Below, one piece after another: positions 52,643 through 61,118 of a DNA stretch of 64,000 bases; position 1 is the stretch's first letter, and each line of letters opens with the position of its first letter. The stretch is from Desulfobulbaceae bacterium (GTDB lineage Bacteria > Desulfobacterota > Desulfobulbia > Desulfobulbales > SURF-16), in assembly GCA_002868945.1 (NCBI GenBank), contig PKTX01000006.1, forward strand, positions 133,801-197,800, in the 5' to 3' direction. Made by a program: the position numbers and the translations under genes. A model generated the notes under the pieces. The model was not told the DNA's origin and did no database searches. It saw nothing but the letters and a program-made list of their open reading frames with translations.

Positions 52643-54151
52643 CTATTGCTCTGGGTCATCAGGGGCTGCCATGGGTTGATCCTTTTTGGCCGCCCCGTTT
52701 TTTTCAGGTGCCTTGGGGCGGCTGGCAGAAAGAAATACAGCCGCTATGCCGATGCTTAAAAAGCAGATGTAGGAGTAGCGCAGGGCCTTGATGAAGTTGT
52801 CGGCCTGTTGGCCGCTGTAATCCTTCATGTCCAGGCCGCCGCTGAAGTGGCCGAAAAAGAGGGCAAAGGCGAGACTGACCAGGGCAATGCCCATCAGCAT
52901 GCCCAGGGTTCTGGCCGTGGCCAACAGGGCGGCAACCGTGCCGATATGGGGCTCGCCGATGCTGCGCAGGGCAGAGGCGCTGTTGGGCGAGAGGAAAAGG
53001 GCCAGGCCCACTCCGAAAAAACCGAGACGGCCAGCCACCCAGATCGGGGCGCTGCTGCCGGTCAAGGTGGTAAAGGAGTAGAGGCCGATGGCGCAGACAA
53101 GAAGCCCGGCGGTGGCCACGATCCTCGCCTCGATATAGTCGGCCAGCCAGCCGGCCAGCGGCGCGGTCACCAGGGCAGTGACCGGAATGGCCAGCATGAC
53201 GAGACCGATGCGGGAGGCGGGCAGACCCAGTACCCTGTCCAGATAGAAGGGGGTCAGGATAAGGACGGAAAAAAGACAGAGAAAGGCCATGGTCGCGGTA
53301 CTCACCGCAATGAGTAGCGCCTTTTTGCGCACCAGGGCGGCGGGAATAATGGCACTAGGCTGGCTGTGGTCGCCGGCAGCGGCCAGGGTGGAGAGAAAGC
53401 TTTCCCGGCGTAAGAAAAAAAAGAGGGCAAGGGCGCTTACCGCAGTGCCGCCTGTCAACAGAGCCAGCGATCTTTGCGGGTCAGCGGCGTGGCTGAGGGT
53501 GGAGGTGGCGATCACCAGGAGAGCGACCCACCAGAAGCCGCCCTGCCAGTCAAAGGGCTCCTGACGGGACGGCGGCGTCTCCCTAGGCAGAAAGGTCTTG
53601 GCCAGCAGACCCACTGCAATGCAGATGGGGGCGGGCAGCATAAAAAGGGTACGCCAGGAGTAATATTCGATGAGAAAACCGCCCAGGACCGGGCCGGTCA
53701 TCAGGCCCAGGGAGGTGGCAATGCCCATCAGGCCGAGGCTGCGGCCCAGTTGGTCGGAGCCAAAGGCTGTTTTGATGATGGCCGGGCCATTGGCCATCAT
53801 CATGGCGGCCCCCAGGGCCTGAACAAACCGAAAAAGGATCATGACGGGCAGGGAGTGGGCCAGGGAGCAGAGAAAGGAGCCCAGGGCAAAGATGAGCAGA
53901 CCGGTGGTATATACCCTTTGCCGGCCCAGACGGCCGGAAACATGGCCCCAGAAAAGCATGGTGGCCGAGGTGGTGAGGAGATAGATGAGCACCACCCCTT
54001 CGGTGTGGGCCAGGGGGCTGTGGAATTCCGCCATGATGGCCGGCAGGGCAATATTGACCATGGAAGAGTCCATGGTGGCAAAAAAGACACCGGTGGCCAC
54101 CATGGAAAAATAGAGCCATTTGGGGGGAGTGGAAGTCATATAAAGGAACAT
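52643..54151 (-). CDS. MFS drug transporter, EmrB/QacA-type (14 TM)
   Basis: A 502-residue DHA2-family exporter. MDSSMVNIALPAIMAEFHS is the classical first helix motif, WGHVSGRLGRQRVYTTGL is motif A, and GPVLGGFLIEYYSWRTLFMLPAPI is motif C. About fourteen hydrophobic spans are seen. No membrane fusion or regulator gene is beside it. ATG at 54139 is an alternative start. It is convergent with the FliK-like gene. Confidence 0.88.
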   Translation of the reverse strand: MFLYMTSTPPKWLYFSMVATGVFFATMDSSMVNIALPAIMAEFHSPLAHTEGVVLIYLLTTSATMLFWGHVSGRLGRQRVYTTGLLIFALGSFLCSLAHSLPVMILFRFVQALGAAMMMANGPAIIKTAFGSDQLGRSLGLMGIATSLGLMTGPVLGGFLIEYYSWRTLFMLPAPICIAVGLLAKTFLPRETPPSRQEPFDWQGGFWWVALLVIATSTLSHAADPQRSLALLTGGTAVSALALFFFLRRESFLSTLAAAGDHSQPSAIIPAALVRKKALLIAVSTATMAFLCLFSVLILTPFYLDRVLGLPASRIGLVMLAIPVTALVTAPLAGWLADYIEARIVATAGLLVCAIGLYSFTTLTGSSAPIWVAGRLGFFGVGLALFLSPNSASALRSIGEPHIGTVAALLATARTLGMLMGIALVSLAFALFFGHFSGGLDMKDYSGQQADNFIKALRYSYICFLSIGIAAVFLSASRPKAPEKNGAAKKDQPMAAPDDPEQ

Positions 54152-54341
54152 TTTTGGCAGGGCGCTGCTCTGTTACCCTACTGTGCATGACAAAAGGCGT
54201 CTGCCGGGAATCTTCTTTAACTGTTTTTTTCTGTACGGCCGCCTGCTATAATCATGCGCCGTGTCTTCCTGTTTTGGGCCGATCAATCTCATCAGACACT
54301 ATACCCCAATAAAAAAATATAACGATAAAGGATACCTAGCT

Positions 54342-54854
54342 ATGCGAGGATTTTACCAGATCGGGCGATACTCTCTGACCTCTTTTTTTCTTTTTTGTCT
54401 CGTGGTCTTGCCCATAACGGCAGCCGCTGCGGCCGCTAAAATGCCCCATTTTAATCTTACCGACGTTGCCAGCGGCAGCAAGGTTGACAGCAGTGCCTAT
54501 AGCGGCAAGGCCAAGCTGGTGGTTTTTTTCGCCACCTGGTGCATGCCCTGTATGCAGGAAGTGCCCACCCTGATGAGCCTGCAGGAGGAGTATGGCGAGC
54601 ACGATTTCACCGTTGTCGCCATTTCTGTTGATAATCGCCGCGAAAATGTTGAGAAATTTGTCACCAGAAACGAGGTGAATTATCCTGTTTTGATGTTTGA
54701 CCGGCGGGTGGTGGATGATTTCGGTGGTATTCCCGGCCTGCCCACCACCTTTGTGGTGGACCGCAACGACAATGTTCTGAAAAAGTATCCGGGCCTGGTG
54801 CCCCATGCCCTGCTGGAGCGGGAAGTCAAGCAGATCATCGGCCTGACGCCATAG
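54342..54854 (+). CDS. TlpA/ResA-type thiol-disulphide oxidoreductase
   Basis: A 170-residue exported thioredoxin-like protein. There is a signal peptide (SLTSFFLFCLVVLPITAAAAAA), the AhpC/TSA-like fold (MPHFNLTDVASGSKV), and the active-site WCMPC in FFATWCMPCMQEVPTL, then cis-Pro in GLPTTFVVD. AAAGGA precedes the ATG and a perfect -10 box TATAAT lies at 54247-54252 (no clear -35). It probably reduces periplasmic thiols, for example in cytochrome c maturation. Confidence 0.9.
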   Translation: MRGFYQIGRYSLTSFFLFCLVVLPITAAAAAAKMPHFNLTDVASGSKVDSSAYSGKAKLVVFFATWCMPCMQEVPTLMSLQEEYGEHDFTVVAISVDNRRENVEKFVTRNEVNYPVLMFDRRVVDDFGGIPGLPTTFVVDRNDNVLKKYPGLVPHALLEREVKQIIGLTP

Positions 54855-54855
54855 C

Positions 54856-55095
54856 AGCCCGTTGAAAAACGTAGCGAGCGCAGCTGAGGCTAGGAAGGAT
54901 GAGGCGAAAAATGCGCGCCCGCAGGAGGTAGGGGAGCCTGCGACACCCCGAGTACCCTTGGGGTGCAGTTTGCGTGTGGGTTAGGAGCATTTCGGAGTCT
55001 CGCTCCGCTCGCTTGGCTCAAGCCGAATTTTGACGCCGCATCGGCAGATAGCGAATAAAGAGAGACCTTCGAGCGCAGTAGTTTTTCAACAGGCT
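54856..55095. mobile_element. 240 bp MITE-like element with 15 bp terminal inverted repeats
   Basis: The ends AGCCCGTTGAAAAAC and GTTTTTCAACAGGCT are inverted repeats with a single mismatch. The element has no coding capacity and lies 1 bp after the thioredoxin stop codon. Inside it are the blocks GGAGCCTGCGACACCCCGAG...CTTGGGGTGCAG (shared, in reverse, with copy D at 46.4 kb) and ATTTCGGAGTCTCG (shared with copy A). No clear target duplication was seen. The source transposase is not in the window. Confidence 0.7.
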
Positions 55096-55141
55096 GAGAG
55101 CCTGCGGGGCGGAATTGCCATAATTGTCAAGGCTCCTGCCC

Positions 55142-55170
55142 TTGACAAGGGTGGAGTGATTCGGTAGACA
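55142..55170 (+). promoter_or_regulatory. Candidate promoter with an overlapping inverted repeat
   Basis: TTGACA and TAGACA are 17 nt apart. The -35 lies in a perfect 9 bp inverted repeat (TTGTCAAGG 55124-55132 / CCTTGACAA 55140-55148), which could be a regulator site. Confidence 0.45.
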
Positions 55171-55203
55171 AAGAGCGAACCTTTTTGATGGAAAGTCGAA
55201 AAT

Positions 55204-55219
55204 GCTCGAATATTCGAGC
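55204..55219 (+). promoter_or_regulatory. Perfect 16 bp palindrome in the leader of the small secreted protein
   Basis: GCTCGAATATTCGAGC lies between the proposed promoter and the ribosome site, 28 bp before the ATG. It is a likely operator for a dimeric regulator. Confidence 0.5.
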
Positions 55220-55246
55220 CGCAAAAAACCTCAAAGGAGACTCATT

Positions 55247-55450
55247 ATGAAGAAAGTTTTAGCTCTTGCAATGGCCATGGCCTTCACCGTCAGCACTGCA
55301 TCCGTAAGTATGGCTGCCTATGTAAAGTGCACCGTTAAAAATGTCAGCGGTGATACCGTAACCATGGAGTGCAAAAAGGCCGATCGCTTGAACGCCGGCG
55401 ACAGTGTCACCGTAAAATCAAAGAGAAAAAGGGCTATTGAGGGTTGTTAA
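55247..55450 (+). CDS. Small secreted protein, function unknown
   Basis: A 67-residue precursor with a signal peptide (MKKVLALAMAMAFTVSTASVSMAA) and a 43-residue mature part (YVKCTVKNVSGDTVTMECKKADRLNAGDSVTVKSKRK) with three Cys and a Gly-Asp-Xaa-Val pattern that suggests a small OB-like beta barrel. I recall similar short proteins in other deltaproteobacteria but no function. AAAGGAGA precedes the ATG. The gene has its own promoter, a palindromic leader and a strong terminator, which indicates separate and probably high expression. Confidence 0.75.
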   Translation: MKKVLALAMAMAFTVSTASVSMAAYVKCTVKNVSGDTVTMECKKADRLNAGDSVTVKSKRKRAIEGC

Positions 55451-55483
55451 GGCCTTCTCTCCGCCACTTTTATCGTTATTTGT

Positions 55484-55524
55484 AAAAAGCCGCCATTCCT
55501 GCAGCAGGGATGGCGGCTTTTTTT
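55484..55524 (+). terminator. Intrinsic terminator of the small secreted protein gene
   Basis: AAAGCCGCCATTCCTGC / GCAGGGATGGCGGCTTT forms a 16-17 bp stem with one mismatch and is followed by TTTTTTT. Confidence 0.92.
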
Positions 55525-55559
55525 GTAGGATGGCGCAGGTTTTGCGCTCCTTTGCTACA

Positions 55560-55588
55560 TTGACAGGCAAAAGGAAGTTGACTACTCT
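55560..55588 (+). promoter_or_regulatory. Candidate promoter of spmAB
   Basis: TTGACA and TACTCT are 17 nt apart, about 50 bp before the GTG start. The -10 match is weak. Confidence 0.35.
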
Positions 55589-55636
55589 CTCGTGGTCAGT
55601 GAACTGTTTTTTTGATCAGGTGAGGACGATAAATCC

Positions 55637-56935
55637 GTGAAACAGAAACCCTCGGCAATCAATGCCATCTGGCTGGCCATGGTGGTGCTTGCCACCCTGA
55701 CGGCTGCCTATACCGGGAGAATGGAGGAGGTGACCCAGGCCTCCTTTGATTCGGCCAAGGCCGGTGTCATGCTGGCCATCGGCCTCATCGGGCCCATGGC
55801 GCTGTGGCTGGGGATCATGAAGGTGGCGGAGAGCGGTGGTCTGATGCGGGCCATTGCCCGGGGCGTGCGGCCGCTGATGATCCGGCTCTTTCCTGATGTG
55901 CCGGCCGAACATCCGGCCATGTCGGCCATGATCATGAACATGGCGGCCAATGCCCTGGGTCTGGGGAATGCGGCAACGCCCATGGGCATCAAGGCCATGC
56001 AGGAGCTTGATAAGCTGACCGTGGAAAAGGGCACGGCCAGTAATGCCATGTGCCTCTTTCTGGCCATTAACACCTCCTCGGTGACCCTGCTGCCGCTGGG
56101 GGTGATCACGGTACGGGCCGCGGCCGGTGCCACGAGTCCGGCCGCCATTCTGGTGCCTTCCCTGTTGGCCACCATCTGTTCCACCAGCGTCGCCATTATC
56201 ATGGCCAAGCTGCTGGCCTCCCGGGAACAACAGCAGGTCGTGGCGCCGACACCGACACCGGCAGCGGAGCCGGAGCCGGCCGACAGCCCCAGTGGTGAGT
56301 TGGTGCCGCCCGGACCGCTGGGCCGGAGCCTGATATGGGCCGTGCTCGGCCTCTTTGTCGTGGGCATGCTCTATCGTTTCAGTCAGAATCCGCCGGACTC
56401 TCTCTTCGGCCCCGCCACCCTGGCCGCCTTTTCCACCTGGCTCATCCCCATGCTGATCTGTGGCCTCCTTATCTATGGCTACCTGCGCGGCGTCAAGGTC
56501 TATGAGGAGCTCACCACCGGGGCCAAGGAGGGCTTTAACACGGCGGTGCGCATTATCCCCTTTCTGGTGGCCATCTTTGTCGCCGTCGGCATGTTCCGGG
56601 CCAGTGGCGCCATGGATATCTTGATCAGCCTCTTTACACCGCTCACCTCACTGATCAATATGCCGGCCGAGTCGCTGGCCATGGCCCTCATGCGGCCTCT
56701 GTCCGGCAGCGGTGCCTTTGGCATCATGAGTGAGATCGTCAGTCAGGATCCAGATTCCTTTCTCTCCTTTCTGGTCTCCACCATGCAGGGTTCCACCGAG
56801 ACCACCTTTTACGTGCTGGCCGTTTATTTCGGCAGTGTCGGCATTACCCGGAGCCGCCATGCCCTGGCCGCCGCCCTCTGTGCCGACGCGGCCGGGGTGC
56901 TGGCCGCAGTGGCGATCTGTAATTGGTGGTTTTAG
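55637..56935 (+). CDS. Fused SpmA-SpmB (nucleoside recognition/gate domain) membrane protein
   Basis: A 432-residue protein in which two Gate-domain halves are fused. The N-terminal half resembles spore maturation protein A (NAIWLAMVVLATLTAAYTGRMEEVTQASFDSAKAG, MIMNMAANALGLGNAATPMGIKAMQEL), and the C-terminal half SpmB (YEELTTGAKEGFNTAVRIIPFLVAIFVAVGMFRASG, MRPLSGSGAFGIM, STETTFYVLAVYFGSVG). A Pro-rich linker joins them. The start is GTG. In bacilli SpmA/B act in spore dehydration; this fused form occurs in non-spore formers and its cargo is not known. Confidence 0.87.
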   Translation: MKQKPSAINAIWLAMVVLATLTAAYTGRMEEVTQASFDSAKAGVMLAIGLIGPMALWLGIMKVAESGGLMRAIARGVRPLMIRLFPDVPAEHPAMSAMIMNMAANALGLGNAATPMGIKAMQELDKLTVEKGTASNAMCLFLAINTSSVTLLPLGVITVRAAAGATSPAAILVPSLLATICSTSVAIIMAKLLASREQQQVVAPTPTPAAEPEPADSPSGELVPPGPLGRSLIWAVLGLFVVGMLYRFSQNPPDSLFGPATLAAFSTWLIPMLICGLLIYGYLRGVKVYEELTTGAKEGFNTAVRIIPFLVAIFVAVGMFRASGAMDILISLFTPLTSLINMPAESLAMALMRPLSGSGAFGIMSEIVSQDPDSFLSFLVSTMQGSTETTFYVLAVYFGSVGITRSRHALAAALCADAAGVLAAVAICNWWF

Positions 56936-56948
56936 AAGGGCAGGATTG

Positions 56949-57039
56949 AGAAAACAGAAAACAGAAAACAGAAAACAGGATTCAGAATTCAGAATGCCGG
57001 ATGCAGCAGTCAAGGGAGTTCGATCCATTCTGAATCCTG
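56949..57039. repeat. AGAAAAC simple repeat with a 13 bp inverted repeat
   Basis: Four tandem AGAAAAC units are followed by CAGGATTCAGAAT (56976-56988), repeated inverted as ATTCTGAATCCTG (57027-57039). It lies between convergent genes and may act as a terminator. Related CAGAATTCAG phrases occur at about 42.58, 46.37 and 52.47 kb. Confidence 0.55.
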
Positions 57040-57062
57040 ATTTCTGCATTCTGACTTCTTGT

Positions 57063-57983
57063 CTATAATTCTATTTCCATGCCCTCGCGGGCAAAGAAGA
57101 TGCGGGGTTCATCGGCGGAGCCGTCCTGGCAGTAGATGTCGGCCAGGGCGTCGTACTGATCGTCGGTGCGGATCGGTTCATGGTGGAAAAGGGCCAGGGA
57201 CTTGACCTTGGCCCGCTTGGCCTGGGCAATGGCAAATTCAATGGAGCTGTGCCCCCAGCCCTGTTTGCCGGCCGCATACTCCGCGGCAGTGTACTGGCTG
57301 TCATGGATGAGCAGGTCTGCTCCGGCAATAAAGTTTTCAACGGCCTGGTTCTGCTCGGCCGCCACCTGGGCCCCTTCCTCGGCCATCATCTCATCATAGG
57401 CCGGATCCTGCGGGTCGCTGACAAAGACATTGGCAAAGGGTTCGGTGTCATAGGCCGTGCAGAAGACCTTGTCCTTGTATTCAAAGCGATAGCCCAGACA
57501 GAGGATGGGGTGGTTGAGGTACTTGGTGGTGAGTTTGATGCCGTCGCCCAGGTCGAGGCTGCCCTCCTTGAGGGGGAAGTATTTGATCTCGGCGCCCAGT
57601 TCCACCTCCCGTACCGGAAAATAGCGATAGGTGAGCTGGCCGCCGACGATCTTTTCCAGGGTGTCCTTTTCATAGGAAACCGGGCCGCATACCTTGACCT
57701 TGGTGCCGGGGATATAGAGGGGCGTGAAAAAGGGAAAGCCCATGATGTGGTCCCAATGGGTATGGGTCAGGTATATTTCCGTCTTGATGGGGCCGTTGGG
57801 CAGGTCATGGGCCATCATATAGTTGCCCAGTTCCCGCAGGCCGGAACCGGCATCAATAATGATGAGGCGATTAAGCTCAGGGAAGCGGAGCTCGATGCAG
57901 GCGGTGTTGCCGCCATATTTCATGGTGAGCGGGCCGGGACAGGGGATGGAGCCGCGCACGCCCCAGAATTTTATTTTCATCAT
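57063..57983 (-). CDS. Metallo-beta-lactamase-fold hydrolase
   Basis: A ~306-residue MBL-fold protein with the metal motif THTHWDHIMGFPFF, FWGVRGSIPCPGPLTMKYGGNTAC and IIIDAGSGLRELG at the N-terminus, and IHDSQYTAAEY and GHSSIEFA later. It belongs to the group often linked with signalling proteins (cAMP phosphodiesterase-like). The ATG at 57983 has AAGG 7 nt upstream; the ORF starts two codons earlier. It lies 72 bp after an HDOD gene on the same strand, which suggests a shared signalling role. Confidence 0.83.
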   Translation of the reverse strand: MMKIKFWGVRGSIPCPGPLTMKYGGNTACIELRFPELNRLIIIDAGSGLRELGNYMMAHDLPNGPIKTEIYLTHTHWDHIMGFPFFTPLYIPGTKVKVCGPVSYEKDTLEKIVGGQLTYRYFPVREVELGAEIKYFPLKEGSLDLGDGIKLTTKYLNHPILCLGYRFEYKDKVFCTAYDTEPFANVFVSDPQDPAYDEMMAEEGAQVAAEQNQAVENFIAGADLLIHDSQYTAAEYAAGKQGWGHSSIEFAIAQAKRAKVKSLALFHHEPIRTDDQYDALADIYCQDGSADEPRIFFAREGMEIEL

Positions 57984-58060
57984 GGCCATACCTTGAGGGA
58001 GTCTGCATTCGCAGGTGTCGATGTGGGGTGCTGTCTGTTCATCTGCCGCACGGACACGAG

Positions 58061-58945
58061 TCAGCGGCTAACCTGGAGAAAGACCTGGGCCTTTTGGACC
58101 TCCAGCTCCACGGTTTTGTAGAGGGCGGCAACCGCATGCCAGTCGTGGCCGCTGTCATCGATAATCTGCTGTACCTGGGTCGGTTCCTGAAAAAGATCGC
58201 CGGCTGAGCCGATCTCAAAGAGGTTGGCATAGAGATTGGCCAGGGCCACGGTCTTGACCAGGGGTCTGTTGGCCTCGGTGGCCTTGAGCGGTGTGTGGTG
58301 GTGCCAGAGCGTTTCAATCATGTTATCATTGAGCTGCCATTTGCGGGCAATAATTCTGCCGGTGGTCCGGTGGTCAAAGCCGAAGATCATGGTCTCGGCC
58401 CGCAGCAGTGAGCAGCGTTGCAGGTTGCAGAGCTCCAGGACCTTGCGGTAATCATCAGGGAAGCAGTTGCTCAAGGGGATCTTGCCGAGGTCGTGGAGGA
58501 GGCCGGCCACAAAGAATTCTTCCCGCTGGGCCAGGGGGATGTCGGCCAGGCCGGCAATGGATTTGGCCGTGGCACCGACGCAGATGGAGTGGGCCAGGAA
58601 TTGATCCATGGAGAGGCACTCCATGCCCTCGCGGCCGACGCTGCCCAGAATGGCCGTGGACAGGGCCAGGTTCTTCACCGTATTGATGCCCAGCATGATA
58701 ATGGCCCTGGTCAGTGTGGTGATCTGGTTGGGCAGTGAATAGTAGGCCGAGTTGATCAGCTTCAGGACCTGGCCGGTGAGGACCGGATCAAGGGAAATGA
58801 CGCGGTTGAGATCATTGGGCGAGGTGGTGGGTTGATTGCAGACCTCAAGAACCTTGGTGACCGTGGTCGACAGACTGGGCATCCGGTCGATATATTTACG
58901 AATTTTATCGAGGTATTGTTGAGTGACGACGTTGATTTCTGGCAT
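58061..58945 (-). CDS. HDOD domain protein
   Basis: A 294-residue HDOD protein, the second in the window. It shows MPSLSTTVTKVLEVCNQ, VISLDPVLTGQVLKLINSAYYSL, LTRAIIMLGINTVKNLAL, FFVAGLLHDLGKI, FDHRTTGRIIARKW and ETLWHHHTPLK. HD and HHH residues are kept although most HDOD proteins are thought to be non-catalytic. It precedes the MBL-fold gene by 77 bp on the same strand. Confidence 0.88.
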   Translation of the reverse strand: MPEINVVTQQYLDKIRKYIDRMPSLSTTVTKVLEVCNQPTTSPNDLNRVISLDPVLTGQVLKLINSAYYSLPNQITTLTRAIIMLGINTVKNLALSTAILGSVGREGMECLSMDQFLAHSICVGATAKSIAGLADIPLAQREEFFVAGLLHDLGKIPLSNCFPDDYRKVLELCNLQRCSLLRAETMIFGFDHRTTGRIIARKWQLNDNMIETLWHHHTPLKATEANRPLVKTVALANLYANLFEIGSAGDLFQEPTQVQQIIDDSGHDWHAVAALYKTVELEVQKAQVFLQVSR

Positions 58946-59279
58946 ATATCTCGTTGGGGGACACTGGGGCGAGTTGGCCTCATTTTAATATGGTTATTGA
59001 AGACCGGTCAAGAAAAGCAACAGAGAAAGACAAAAAGGGTGGGAGCAAAAAAAAGTCTCGCGCAACGCTTTTTTCATTGCCTTGACCTCTTACACCTGCC
59101 GCCGCACGCTGTCGGGGCGTTAAGTCAAACGTGGCCACTGCAAATAAAAGGCGAAATTTCGAGATGTTAACCACCTCGGGAAGTTGGCTTGCACAAGAAA
59201 AAGCCTTTTACTCGGCAACTCTTTACGGTAAAGAGACCGGGAACCCCTTTCTCTATAACAAAAAAGACAAGAAAAAATA

Positions 59280-60926
59280 ATGGCTGAAAAAAGATATGGC
59301 ATCGGCATTGATACCGGCGGCACCTATACCGATGGTGTTTTGGTTGATCTGGCTGACAACTCCGTGCTGGCAACGGCAAAAAGTCTCACCACCCACTATG
59401 AATTAAGTCGCGGCATCTCCCTGTGTCTGCGAGATATCTTGACCACCAGCAAGGTCAAGCCCCAGAATGTTGATCTGGTGGCGGTCTCCACCACCCTGGC
59501 CACCAATGCCGTGGTGGAGAACAAGGGCGACAAGGTCGGCTTGATCGTTGCCGGCTTTGCCAAGCATTTCAGTCTGCCGGTGGTCTCCACCCTCTATATC
59601 GGCGGCGGTCACAACCTGCAGGGCGAAGAGGAGGAACCCCTGGATATGGAGGCCCTGGTCCAGGCGGTCAGCGATCTCCGGGATAATGTCGACGCCTATG
59701 TGGCCTGTGCGTCCATGAGTATCAAAAATCCCACCCACGAGATGGTCATGGCCAAGGCCATCAGCATGATAGATCCCCAGCCCGTCTTCATGACCCATGA
59801 GGTCTCCCAACGGCCCGGCGTCAAGGAAAGGGCGGCCACTGCCGTGCTCAATGCCAGATTGCGGCCGGTGATGGAGGATTTTCTCATGGGCATGCAGGAC
59901 TCGCTGGTGGCCCTGGGACTGGCCCGCAACGTCATGATCATCCGCGGTGACGCCACCCCCATGAATATCGTTGACACACCGCGCCAGGCCGCCTCCACCG
60001 TGGCTTCCGGGCCCGCGGCCACGGCCTGGTACGGCCTCAGTTTCTCGCCGGATGATGATGCGGTGATTGTTGATGTGGGAGGCACCACCACTGATATAAC
60101 CATGATCCGTGCCCGTAAACCGAGCATCACCGAGGAGGGCAGTCTCATCGGCGGCTGGCAGACCCATGTGGATTCAGTGAAGATGTCCACCGTGGGGGCC
60201 GGTGGTGACAGCCATGCCGTGGTGGATAAGAAGGGGGACCTGGCGGTCGGACCCGGTCGGGTCATGCCCCTGGCCATGGCCACGGACGTGCCGCCTGTCA
60301 AGGAGTGGCTCGGCAAGGGCCTCAAATCGCGCCTGGTGGTCATCTCCCCTGATCTCACCGAAAAAGAGGCGGGCCATGATCCGGTGCTGGAGCATCTCTT
60401 CCGGCACGGTCCAGCCACTGCCGCCGGTCTGGCCGGTCATTTTGATATGGCGGAGATTACCCTGGTCAGCCATCTGCGTGATCTGGTCAAGATGCAGCTT
60501 GTCTATGAGACCGGCTTTACCCCCACCGATGCCCTGCATGTCCTGGACGAACTGGAGCTGGGTGATGGCCGTCGGGCCAGGGAGGGGGCCGACATTCTGG
60601 CGACCGAGTGCGGTTTGACGGCTGCGGATTTTGCCCGGGAGGTGCTGCGGCGCTTGGCCGAAAAGGTTGAGGTGGCTATTCTCGACCATATTCTCACGGA
60701 AGAGACAGGCAAGACGCTCTCCGGTTTTTATCCCGGCTATATGCAGAGCCCGGTGCTCGATGTGCGTTTTCACGTCAAGATGAGCCTGGTGGGCATTGGC
60801 GCGGCAGCCCGTTTTATTCTGCCCCGGGTTGCCGAACGGCTGGGGACCATGGTGGTTTTCCCGGACCACTATGAGGTGGGCAACGCCTTGGGCGCTATCC
60901 TCATGGCCGGGGCTCACAAGGAGTGA
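59280..60926 (+). CDS. Hydantoinase/oxoprolinase (HyuA) family protein
   Basis: A 548-residue ASKHA-fold ATPase of the hydantoinase/oxoprolinase family. The phosphate motifs are GIGIDTGGTYTDGVLVD and VIVDVGGTTTDITMI; STTLATNAVVENKG and VASGPAATAWYG are typical family blocks. Family members open 5-oxoproline or hydantoins, or activate thio/acetone carboxylases with a HyuB partner; no HyuB is present and the length is short for 5-oxoprolinase, so the substrate is unknown. There is no strong ribosome site. It is followed 4 nt later by a 62-residue ORF. Confidence 0.82.
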   Translation: MAEKRYGIGIDTGGTYTDGVLVDLADNSVLATAKSLTTHYELSRGISLCLRDILTTSKVKPQNVDLVAVSTTLATNAVVENKGDKVGLIVAGFAKHFSLPVVSTLYIGGGHNLQGEEEEPLDMEALVQAVSDLRDNVDAYVACASMSIKNPTHEMVMAKAISMIDPQPVFMTHEVSQRPGVKERAATAVLNARLRPVMEDFLMGMQDSLVALGLARNVMIIRGDATPMNIVDTPRQAASTVASGPAATAWYGLSFSPDDDAVIVDVGGTTTDITMIRARKPSITEEGSLIGGWQTHVDSVKMSTVGAGGDSHAVVDKKGDLAVGPGRVMPLAMATDVPPVKEWLGKGLKSRLVVISPDLTEKEAGHDPVLEHLFRHGPATAAGLAGHFDMAEITLVSHLRDLVKMQLVYETGFTPTDALHVLDELELGDGRRAREGADILATECGLTAADFAREVLRRLAEKVEVAILDHILTEETGKTLSGFYPGYMQSPVLDVRFHVKMSLVGIGAAARFILPRVAERLGTMVVFPDHYEVGNALGAILMAGAHKE

Positions 60927-60929
60927 GTC

Positions 60930-61118
60930 GTGCACTGCTCGTTTGATAAAGATCAGGGGCAGGGCAACGGCCTCACCGAGTTACGCCTGAAGATCGATGC
61001 GGATCTCTACCGCGCCTTTCAGCGCTGTAGTTGGATTATCATCCATGAGACGGGCCGCAATCAGCTGGATGTCATGCAGGAGATGGTGGAGGATTTCCTG
61101 CGCAAACACGGCTGTTAG
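60930..61118 (+). CDS. 62-residue protein coupled to the HyuA-family gene
   Basis: A GTG start with AAGGAG 6 nt upstream, overlapping the end of the HyuA-family gene region by position only (4 nt gap). The product (LRLKIDADLYRAFQRCSWI, ETGRNQLDVMQEMVEDFLRKHGC) has a strand-helix-helix pattern like a ribbon-helix-helix or small regulatory subunit. No function was recognised. The tight spacing and good ribosome site support a real gene. Confidence 0.65.
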   Translation: MHCSFDKDQGQGNGLTELRLKIDADLYRAFQRCSWIIIHETGRNQLDVMQEMVEDFLRKHGC

